This document shows, in pieces, positions 6,922 to 13,814 of a DNA stretch of 22,937 nucleotides. The translations under genes and the position numbers were made by a program. Source of the DNA: a virus; the IMG/VR virus record IMGVR_UViG_3300030329_002635, positions 1-22,937 of that record, one strand, 5' to 3'. Within the stretch, counting starts at the first letter, position 1; each line of letters starts with the position of its first letter. The notes beneath the pieces are model-generated. The model saw nothing but the letters and a program-made list of their open reading frames with translations, did no database searches and was not told where the DNA came from.

Positions 6922-8481
6922 ATGGCAAGTTATACAAAAGAGATAAAGATAACAACACCCAAAGGTGATTATCTTAAAAGAATCACAGGGGCTTATAATG
7001 TTATCTTTGACAAGATTATTAAAGTAGATAATTCAAATGCAGGTATAGATCTGATTAATTATAGCAGAGATATAGCTAATGACACAATGGTTGCCCCTAA
7101 AGCTATACTTGTAGAAAATACAGGTAGTGTTGGGTGTGAATTGTTATTTAGTACAGCAGAATGGACTACAGATGCAGACAATACAGCTGATTCAATGAGT
7201 GATGCAACACATTATTTAGCAATGCTGCTACCTGCTGGAGAGTGTGTTTATTTGCCTAATAATAGACTGATTGGAACATCAGGAGCAGTTGGTGGTGGTA
7301 TGGGTGTATTAGTTGATAATGCAGCCCCTGATTCTAATGAATATACAGATAGTGGTGCAGATGTAGATACAGCTACAGATGGAGCAATAGCTTCAGGAAC
7401 AACAACTACTACACTTTACTTAGAAGATGGACATAGTAAATTTTTTAAAGTAGGTGATTTAATTAGATTAGAAAATGAAATATGTGAAGTAACAGCAGTA
7501 GGAACAGGAGCAGATTTAGCAAATAGTACTTGTACAATAGTTAGAGGTTTATATGGCTCAACAGCAGCTACTCATGCTGATGATGTTGCTGTAAGATTTC
7601 CTTTCTTTAATATGCACCATGACTTTGATGATACATCTTATAATGGTGGTGGTAATGGTAGTGCTACAGTAGCTAAAACAAATGCTTCAGGACTATTTAA
7701 AGCTATGAACTTCTTTGGTTATGCAAGAACAGCAGATACAGTTTGTGATGGGTTAGTTGCAGGTAGTGTGGCTATTAAATTCTATAATCATGGTTATCAA
7801 GAGTTTGGTTTGTCAGGCATAACAAGCTCTACCAAGACAGGCTTAGCAGTTAGTACGACATATACTTTTGCACTCACAATATCAGGTGGCTCATCAGATG
7901 ATGTGGCTTTTACAACAGATTCAAGTGATGTTACTTTTGGGAATGTAATAGCTAAGATTCAATCTGCTATCAATGATAAGTTTACAGCAGGTACTAACCT
8001 AAAGAATAAAAAAGCTACAATAGCAATAGTTAATGGTGATGTGAGAATTACAGATAGTTCAAGATTATCTACAGGAGCAATACTAATGGCTGCTCCAAGT
8101 TCAGGTGCTACACCATTTGGTGTTGGGATTATACCAGCAGTTGGAGTTTTAGAAGCAGCAGTTGCAGCTAAGTTACCTGATGACACTATTTACGACCCAC
8201 TAACTTATGCAAGCAGAAAGAATACAGGTGCCTTCTTAACTGATAATGGTAAAGGACAGCTTTCAGGTGCAGGTGGAACAGGCACTATTAATTATGAAAC
8301 AGGTGAGATTAACTTAAATGCTTATCCAAATGCAGAGTTTGTGGTAAGTGCTAATACTAAAGCTGCACATTCAGGTGGGGTGGAAAGTAGTGCTACTACT
8401 ATCAATGGTGTGGTTACACTTGAAGCAAGAAGTTGTAATGCAAAAGCAGATACAGATATTAGAGTAATTAGCTTAGGTTAA
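6922..8481 (+). CDS. Large appendage or structural protein
   Basis: A 519-residue protein. Residues 1-125 form a compact N-terminal domain. Residues about 165-225 contain the pattern 'VGDLIRLENEICEVTAVG' followed by 'TIVRGLYGSTAATHADDVAV', which recurs in phage surface and fiber proteins. Residues about 300-350 contain 'STTYTFALTISGGSSDDVAF' and 'KIQSAINDKF', resembling a small repeat domain used in tail and baseplate proteins. AGGAG lies eight bases before ATG 6922. Only two CpG occur in the gene. It is followed immediately by a 22-codon basic ORF and then the connector. Function beyond 'virion surface protein' cannot be read from sequence. Confidence 0.55.
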   Translation: MASYTKEIKITTPKGDYLKRITGAYNVIFDKIIKVDNSNAGIDLINYSRDIANDTMVAPKAILVENTGSVGCELLFSTAEWTTDADNTADSMSDATHYLAMLLPAGECVYLPNNRLIGTSGAVGGGMGVLVDNAAPDSNEYTDSGADVDTATDGAIASGTTTTTLYLEDGHSKFFKVGDLIRLENEICEVTAVGTGADLANSTCTIVRGLYGSTAATHADDVAVRFPFFNMHHDFDDTSYNGGGNGSATVAKTNASGLFKAMNFFGYARTADTVCDGLVAGSVAIKFYNHGYQEFGLSGITSSTKTGLAVSTTYTFALTISGGSSDDVAFTTDSSDVTFGNVIAKIQSAINDKFTAGTNLKNKKATIAIVNGDVRITDSSRLSTGAILMAAPSSGATPFGVGIIPAVGVLEAAVAAKLPDDTIYDPLTYASRKNTGAFLTDNGKGQLSGAGGTGTINYETGEINLNAYPNAEFVVSANTKAAHSGGVESSATTINGVVTLEARSCNAKADTDIRVISLG

Positions 8482-8491
8482 AGGAGATAAA

Positions 8492-8560
8492 ATGCCATAC
8501 GGTAAAAAGAGAAAAAAAGTTAAAAAGGCAAGAAAAATTAAAAGAAGAAAGAGGAGATAA
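8492..8560 (+). CDS. Ultra-basic 22-residue peptide
   Basis: ATG 8492 follows a perfect AAGGAG by six bases and opens a 22-codon frame, MPYGKKRKKVKKARKIKRRK plus two Arg. Fifteen of the 22 residues are Lys or Arg and none is acidic. The last codons also contain the GAGGAG ribosome binding site of the connector gene that begins four bases later. It could be a genuine protamine-like peptide packaged with DNA or bound to the head, or a short leader whose translation tunes the connector gene. Too short to assign by family; the ribosome binding site is the chief evidence. Confidence 0.5.
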   Translation: MPYGKKRKKVKKARKIKRRKRR

Positions 8561-8563
8561 TAG

Positions 8564-9547
8564 ATGGCTACAGCACCAACATACATAACACACGCAGAAC
8601 TTAAACGAATATTTCCTCAGATGGATGAATTTGACCAAAAGACTGCTATCTATGGATGGACAGAAGTAACAACTAATAAGTATGCTGCTCACGATAGCGG
8701 TCAAGTAACTCAATTATTTGTAGATGGAGAGGATTTAGGGGCGGCTCAATCAGCACATACTGATTTAAATGTTGAAGGAGAGTGGTTTTATAATTCGGCT
8801 GAAGATGTATGTTATTATTATTCAGCAAGCAGTCCACTTGACAAATTAATGGAAGGTGGAGAAGAATTTACAACTATGGTAACTCAGTATAGGGCAGATG
8901 CAAGCCGATACTTTGATTCAAGGGTTGACCCTTCTTTGCCTAAGAATCAATTAAAAGATAAGGCTGGAAACTATGACTATATGGTTGTTAGAACAGTTGG
9001 CTTGATTGCAGGTTGTTTTATGATAAGAACAAAAGACCATAACTCTGAGCTTGCTACATCTTTTATGGAAGAAGCCGAAAGAAATATAGAACTATTAAAT
9101 GAAGGGAAGGCTGCTTTATCTTGGCAAAACACAGCAGATGCACCTCAAGGAACTATAAGAGATGTAACCTATACAGATGGATCTATAAGACCTGTTGATA
9201 CCAGAGGAGAGTATTCTGGCACTTTTGACCTTATTAAAGTTAAAATTATAGCTGGTGGTGCAATAGATGGCACAGCTACTTACTCTGTTTGGGTTAAAGA
9301 TGGCGATAAATTAGGAAACCAAGAAGGCAATCAAGTTGTTACTGCTGAAAAAATTAATGGTGACTTTCAAGCTTTGGCTGGTGGGCTTCAAATAAGATTT
9401 GGTGGAGACACCAAAAGCTCTGTAGCTACTGCTAATAATGAATGGGAAGTTGAAGTCACAGGAAGAGGTGAATATGTTGATAGCTCTGATATGAAGTCTG
9501 TTAAATTAACAAGAACTGGAACGCCTGCAAGGAGATATTATAAATAA
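8564..9547 (+). CDS. Head-tail connector (adaptor) with extra C-terminal beta domain
   Basis: A 327-residue protein. Residues 1-190 carry adaptor-like features: an N-terminal 'AELKRIFPQMDEFDQ' helix, 'QYRADASRYFDSRVDPSLP' around 108-126, 'YDYMVVRTVGLIAGCFMI' near 138-155, and 'EEAERNIELLNEGKAALSW' at about 169-187. This is the usual arrangement of gp6-type connectors that form a ring below the portal. Residues about 215-315 form an additional beta-rich domain (GTFDLIKVKIIAGGAIDGTA...) absent from minimal adaptors, which may be exposed at the neck. The gene is followed directly by the tail terminator (TAATG overlap), the usual order. CpG frequency returns to normal here. Confidence 0.72.
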   Translation: MATAPTYITHAELKRIFPQMDEFDQKTAIYGWTEVTTNKYAAHDSGQVTQLFVDGEDLGAAQSAHTDLNVEGEWFYNSAEDVCYYYSASSPLDKLMEGGEEFTTMVTQYRADASRYFDSRVDPSLPKNQLKDKAGNYDYMVVRTVGLIAGCFMIRTKDHNSELATSFMEEAERNIELLNEGKAALSWQNTADAPQGTIRDVTYTDGSIRPVDTRGEYSGTFDLIKVKIIAGGAIDGTATYSVWVKDGDKLGNQEGNQVVTAEKINGDFQALAGGLQIRFGGDTKSSVATANNEWEVEVTGRGEYVDSSDMKSVKLTRTGTPARRYYK

Positions 9548-9981
9548 TGCCAGTAACATTTACAAATAATTGGAAGAACATACTTGACAAGCTAAGAAAT
9601 ATCCTTCGTACAGAATTTAAAGGTGCATTACCTGTATATATAGGAGATGAAGGTCAAGAAGGGAGTCAATATGTTCGGCTTGACCCTGTTGGGAGTGAGA
9701 TGTTGGAATACAACATTACTTCTGAATCAAGAGAATTTACAATCAATGTGTTCTATTATTTTGCTGAACATAACATAAAGAAAACAGCATTAGACCACGT
9801 TTTAAGATATGTATCAAGAATTGAAGCACTAATACACGACAACACTTCTATTACATTGACAGATAGTAGTAATCTATATAATTGTAGAATGGAAACGATG
9901 GAATTAAACCCTGATGAAGAATCAGGGGTGTATGTGGTTCAATGGGAATGGAAAGGACAACACACAGGAAATATCTCGTAA
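9547..9981 (+). CDS. Tail terminator / tail completion protein
   Basis: A 144-residue product starting one base inside the connector's stop. The pattern of an N-terminal helix (NNWKNILDKLRNILR), a strand 'LPVYIGDE', then 'ESREFTINVFYYFAEH' and a final 'GVYVVQWEWKGQHTG' matches the small alpha-beta fold of tail terminators (lambda U, HK97 gp10 type). These cap the tail tube and join it to the head. Length and position between the connector and the tail tube gene support this. It is assigned by pattern and gene order rather than strict motifs. Confidence 0.65.
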   Translation: MPVTFTNNWKNILDKLRNILRTEFKGALPVYIGDEGQEGSQYVRLDPVGSEMLEYNITSESREFTINVFYYFAEHNIKKTALDHVLRYVSRIEALIHDNTSITLTDSSNLYNCRMETMELNPDEESGVYVVQWEWKGQHTGNIS

Positions 9982-9990
9982 GGAGGGATT

Positions 9991-10173
9991 ATGAAAATAA
10001 AGCTAAAAAATCCACAAGCTCTTCCTAACGCTTGGAAAGGCTGTGGAATGACAATAGAAGAGTGGAAGGATTTAGAGGCAGGTAAAACTGTTGATGTTAA
10101 ATCTATTCCAGAATTAATTAAAGATAAAATAGATGTTGTTGGGTCAGCATCAAAAAAGAAAGGAGATAAATAA
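9991..10173 (+). CDS. Small protein between tail terminator and tail tube genes, unknown function
   Basis: A 60-residue product with an excellent ribosome binding site (AAGGAGG) before ATG 9991 and a stop that overlaps the next start. It begins MKIKLKNPQALPNAWKGC and ends with a basic tail (SASKKKGDK) that also contains the tail tube gene's ribosome binding site. The central part (EEWKDLEAGKTVDVKSIPEL) looks like a small folded domain. Short genes at this position occur in many siphophages and may act in tail assembly, but no function can be stated. Confidence 0.65.
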   Translation: MKIKLKNPQALPNAWKGCGMTIEEWKDLEAGKTVDVKSIPELIKDKIDVVGSASKKKGDK

Positions 10174-11174
10174 TGGCAACAGTAGCACACACGTTTTCTC
10201 CCAAAGAGTTTAAATGTTTCGTTATATCTGATGCGACCAACGCAGGTACTTCGGGAATACACTCATCTAATATGCAACAGCTTGATGTTGATTCGGTGTC
10301 ATATCCGTCACTTAATGTCAATCAAGTTCTTGATGTTAGAAGCGGTGTAGGGCATACTCTTAAGGATGAAGATTTTTTTCAAGACAATAAAATGAGAGTG
10401 GTTGAATTAAGCTTATCAGGCACATTACACGATGATGCAGGACACAGACTGCTTTTAGCTAATATTTGTGGAGCAGCTCAAGCAGACGACACGAATCAAA
10501 CTATTGCAAGCGGACATAAGATAGTGGCTCAAAAATATGGTGCAGCAGTAACAAATAACGCATCATCTTTAACTATCGTAATACAACCATCAGATGTTTC
10601 TAATCAAACAGGGTTAGAATTTCCAGGCTGTGTGGTTACCAATTTCTCAATTTCGGCTGATGCAGGAACAGAAGGGGGAAGATATAAATGGTCTGCCACC
10701 TTACAGTCAGGGAAAACGCCTGACTTATCATCTACTGCTGCCGCTGGAAGCACCGTGTACGCAAACACTACAGGAACAACTTTGGCTTCAGCAAGTGGGG
10801 TGAAAGTTTTTGCTCTTGATGCAGTATTAAATAGCTTTACCACTACAATAGATTATCCTGCTGTATTTACAGGGATAACATCAACAGGATATGAAGTTGT
10901 AAGCAGAGGATCCGAATGTTCTGTTACTCACGACTGTCAAGTCAAGTATGATGGAAACACTAAAGGTTTGGTGAACTCATTTGATACTCAAACAGCAGCA
11001 TTAGCAGAAAATATGTTTATTATTACAAATAATGGTAAATTTGGCATAGATACAGCAAATGGTGTATTGACCAACGTAGCTTATTCAGAAGGCGACATTA
11101 TGATGCTTGACTGTTCGATTAAAGCAGTAGATGACGGGACTGATGAATTACTTATTGTTGATTTAAGTGATTAA
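10173..11174 (+). CDS. Major tail tube protein
   Basis: A 333-residue, beta-rich, Thr/Ser/Ala-rich product in the canonical position between the tail terminator and the tail chaperones. It would polymerise as rings into the siphovirus tail tube. Notable segments are 'SVSYPSLNVNQVLDVRSGVG' near the start, 'RVVELSLSGTLHDDAGHRLL' at about 70-90 and 'SISADAGTEGGRYKWSATLQ' at about 155-175. These paired strands are typical of tube proteins that recognise the tape measure. It has a strong AAGGAG site. At 333 residues it is longer than the minimal tube fold of about 200, so it may carry an added surface domain. Assigned by position and composition. Confidence 0.7.
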   Translation: MATVAHTFSPKEFKCFVISDATNAGTSGIHSSNMQQLDVDSVSYPSLNVNQVLDVRSGVGHTLKDEDFFQDNKMRVVELSLSGTLHDDAGHRLLLANICGAAQADDTNQTIASGHKIVAQKYGAAVTNNASSLTIVIQPSDVSNQTGLEFPGCVVTNFSISADAGTEGGRYKWSATLQSGKTPDLSSTAAAGSTVYANTTGTTLASASGVKVFALDAVLNSFTTTIDYPAVFTGITSTGYEVVSRGSECSVTHDCQVKYDGNTKGLVNSFDTQTAALAENMFIITNNGKFGIDTANGVLTNVAYSEGDIMMLDCSIKAVDDGTDELLIVDLSD

Positions 11175-11198
11175 TAAATAAAAAAAAAGGATGTTTAA

Positions 11199-11483
11199 AT
11201 GGAGATTAAACTAAAAGATAAAAGAACCCTTAAAATAAAGGACTTAAGTATTGATGAAAGAGATGAGTTGTTAGATTTGGTTTGGGGGAAATTCAAACAA
11301 GATGATAATGGGGATTTCCAAATGGAAGCCCCTAATTCAACAATTACCAAATTTATAAGAGTTGGTGTTGATGGAGATACATCTGATAAATTTCTAAGAA
11401 CCTTAACCTTTGAAGACAGGACTAAAATCTTTACTGAAATGCAAAAGGTGCTTGGTGAGGGGGAAGGGAAGCCCTCCAAGTAG
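11199..11483 (+). CDS. Tail assembly chaperone G (short product)
   Basis: A 94-residue acidic helical protein located between the tail tube and tape measure genes, the fixed place of gpG-like chaperones that coat the tape measure during tail assembly. It begins MEIKLKDKRTLKIKDLSIDE and ends EGEGKPSK. The ribosome binding site is AAGG at 11187. Its last codons overlap a second frame that continues without stop into the G-T extension, and a G-rich slip site lies at 11459-11465. Most ribosomes would stop at TAG 11481-11483, giving the short form. Confidence 0.72.
   Translation: MEIKLKDKRTLKIKDLSIDERDELLDLVWGKFKQDDNGDFQMEAPNSTITKFIRVGVDGDTSDKFLRTLTFEDRTKIFTEMQKVLGEGEGKPSK
11459..11465 (+). promoter_or_regulatory. 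Candidate -1 ribosomal frameshift site G GGG GAA
   Basis: The zero-frame codons are GAG GGG GAA GGG AAG. A P-site tRNA on GGG can re-pair perfectly with the GGG one base back. The A-site tRNA for GAA would meet GGA, with a G-U pair in the middle. It lies within the only 25-base window where both frames are open. It is not a textbook slippery heptamer, so the exact site is inferred. Confidence 0.5.
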
Positions 11484-11917
11484 AACTTAATATACTTGGG
11501 TCTCCTTGTGGGGGCTGTCAGTATCATAGTTTTCCATATTCGGCTGAAATACCAGTCTTGATAGATGGGAAGCGAGAAAAAAGAACTTTTAAATGTAAAG
11601 AAGATGTTTTAGAGGTAATAGATCTAATTATCGCTGAAACCAAACAAGTAAACGAAGAGCAAGGAAAGGATTTTGATATTGCTCAATCAGTTGTATCTCA
11701 GATGCCTTTCTTTGCCTGTATGAACATCTTTTTTGACAATAAAATACAGAAAGATATACAAAGGTATATTTACTGTGAAAAGTTCGGAATACCGCCATAT
11801 AAAGGCTCTTATGGTGAGCAACCTGCAAAATGGGTTTCAAGAGCATTTGCAATTAAATCTGCTTTCGCAAAGAAAGAAAAAAGGGAAATAGATAATGTCA
11901 GAAAGAATACTAATTAA
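11459..11917 (+). CDS. Tail assembly chaperone T extension, expressed as G-T by -1 frameshift
   Basis: This frame has no good ATG start. It is open from just after a TGA at 11456-11458 and is in the -1 frame relative to chaperone G. A shift on GAG GGG GAA would join 88 residues of G to 151 residues of T, giving a G-T protein of about 239 residues. The extension begins GREALQVELNILGSPCGGCQ, with a CxxC followed by His, and ends with basic helices (AFAKKEKREIDN). It overlaps the tape measure start by 23 bases. G/G-T pairs made by -1 frameshift are conserved in siphophages. An internal TTG at 11558 is not needed as a start. Confidence 0.7.
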   Translation, partial: GGREALQVELNILGSPCGGCQYHSFPYSAEIPVLIDGKREKRTFKCKEDVLEVIDLIIAETKQVNEEQGKDFDIAQSVVSQMPFFACMNIFFDNKIQKDIQRYIYCEKFGIPPYKGSYGEQPAKWVSRAFAIKSAFAKKEKREIDNVRKNTN

Positions 11918-13814
11918 ATTTACATCCAAAGGCGATAAAAGATTATATAATTCTATATTAAGATTAGCCGCTGCTCAAGCTACATTAACGGGCGACTCTA
12001 AAAAACTTGATGCGGCAATAAGCAAACTTACAGCATCTCAAAAAAAATTAGGAAGGCGAAACAGATTATTAGATAATACTTTTGCCACATTACGTTCTAA
12101 AATGCTGCTTTTCTCTTTTGCTATGTCTCTTGGTGGTAGGCAATTAATAGCATTTGGTAAAAAGGCTGCACAAGTTGAATCTATGTCAAGAGCCTTTGCA
12201 ATGCTTTCTGGTGGTACTGAAGCCGCTACAACAGCAATAGATAAATTAAGAGAAGCCACAAACAACACAATGTCTGATTTTGATTTATTCCAGCAAGCGA
12301 ACAACGCTATGATTCTTGGTGTTAGTAAAAACTCAGATGAAATGGCTGAAATGTTTGATGTTGCTCAAAGATTGGGGCGTGCATTAGGAAGAGACACTCG
12401 TTCGTCTGTTGAGTCGCTTATTACTGGTATTGGTCGTCAATCTCGCCTTATGCTTGATAATATTGGTATTATTGTAAAATCAAGTGATGCTTATGAAAAA
12501 TTTGCAGCAAACATTGGGAAAACAGCCGAATCCTTAACAGATGCCGAGAAAAAACAAGCGTTTTTAAATGCCGCATTAGATGCGGGGAGAAGCACAATAG
12601 CCTTGTTTGGTGATGAAGTCACTAATAACCAAGATACTTTTGACAAGTTTTCAGCATCAATGGATAATTTAAGCGTCAGAGTTGGAAATGTCGTGAATGA
12701 CGGTATGGAGCCTCTTTTAAAGGCAATTTCTGACCTTGCAGACTCAGTAACTGAGGAAGGCTTAGAAAGCTTCATGGAGTTTTTAAGTAAAGGTATTTCT
12801 GATAATTTTACAAAAACTTTGCTTCAGTTTATGGCTGTTTCCTCTAAAGCTAACAGACAAGAAAGAGAGCAAGATAAACATGAGGTTGACGCTGCTGCGA
12901 GAAGAGTTGCTAAAATACAGGCTTTAAAAACAATTAATAAAGAAGAGTTGCAGAGGAATATAATTAATTTAGAGTTTACTGAAACGGTTGATCGTCAAGG
13001 CAAAAAAGCTCGTGAATTAACAGACATTGAAAGAGAGCTGCTAAGGGTATCAAAAGAATATTTCCAGGTCTTAGGAGATTCAAGCTTAACCTATGAAGAA
13101 TTTATAGCAATAGAAGACAAGCTAAACAAGTCCTTTACAGAGACAAATATTTCAAGGGAAAGAAATTTAAATAATATTTTAAAAGAAATGGATCTTCTGC
13201 CTTCCTATATGAAGCAAACAGAGGAATATCAAGCAGTATTACAAAATTTAAATAGTCAGCTTACAAATCTTGACCCAACCTTTAAGGCTACTAATAGTCA
13301 GGTAAACGCATTAGCTTCAGCTTTTACAAGTGCGGCTATGGCTGGTGACCATTTAGGAAGATCTGTTGAGAAAGCCATGAAACAAATAATAGCAACTTTT
13401 GCTGCTAACCAAATTGTATTCTCTGTTTTAACTAATATTTTCGGCTTTGGGGGGCTGCAAGCTCCAACACTTTTTGGAAAGACTTTAAAAAACCTGTTTG
13501 GGCATCAAGGCGGTCAGGTTCAAGGTTATGCAACAGGCGGGATTATCCCTCCTTTAGGGATGCCTTCATACCAAAGTGGTGGGAGTGTTGACAACGTGCC
13601 TGCAATGCTTCAAGAAGGCGAATATGTTATGAGAAGAAGTGCTGTGCAATCTATAGGCATTGAGAACTTAAACAGAATGAACAGAACAGGACAATCAGGT
13701 GGGGTTAATATTTCATTTACAGGGAATGTATTAAGCGATGATTTTATAACTAATGAAGCCATACCAAAAATTAAAACAGCGATTAGAAGAGGTGCTGATT
13801 TAGGTATATCATGA
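11895..13814 (+). CDS. Tail tape measure protein
   Basis: A 639-residue, mostly helical protein that sets tail length and later passes through the tube at infection. The N-terminal region contains coiled-coil-like Lys/Ala/Leu stretches ('SKLTASQKKLGRRNRLLDNT'). Hydrophobic segments lie near residues 70-90 and 480-530. The C-terminus has the pattern typical of tape measures: 'GYATGGIIPPLGMPSYQSGG', then 'VPAMLQEGEYVMRRSAV'. At about 0.15 nm per residue the tail would be near 95 nm. It starts inside the end of the T frame and its stop overlaps the next start (ATGA). No lytic transglycosylase or peptidase motif was noticed. Confidence 0.88.
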   Translation: MSERILIKFTSKGDKRLYNSILRLAAAQATLTGDSKKLDAAISKLTASQKKLGRRNRLLDNTFATLRSKMLLFSFAMSLGGRQLIAFGKKAAQVESMSRAFAMLSGGTEAATTAIDKLREATNNTMSDFDLFQQANNAMILGVSKNSDEMAEMFDVAQRLGRALGRDTRSSVESLITGIGRQSRLMLDNIGIIVKSSDAYEKFAANIGKTAESLTDAEKKQAFLNAALDAGRSTIALFGDEVTNNQDTFDKFSASMDNLSVRVGNVVNDGMEPLLKAISDLADSVTEEGLESFMEFLSKGISDNFTKTLLQFMAVSSKANRQEREQDKHEVDAAARRVAKIQALKTINKEELQRNIINLEFTETVDRQGKKARELTDIERELLRVSKEYFQVLGDSSLTYEEFIAIEDKLNKSFTETNISRERNLNNILKEMDLLPSYMKQTEEYQAVLQNLNSQLTNLDPTFKATNSQVNALASAFTSAAMAGDHLGRSVEKAMKQIIATFAANQIVFSVLTNIFGFGGLQAPTLFGKTLKNLFGHQGGQVQGYATGGIIPPLGMPSYQSGGSVDNVPAMLQEGEYVMRRSAVQSIGIENLNRMNRTGQSGGVNISFTGNVLSDDFITNEAIPKIKTAIRRGADLGIS

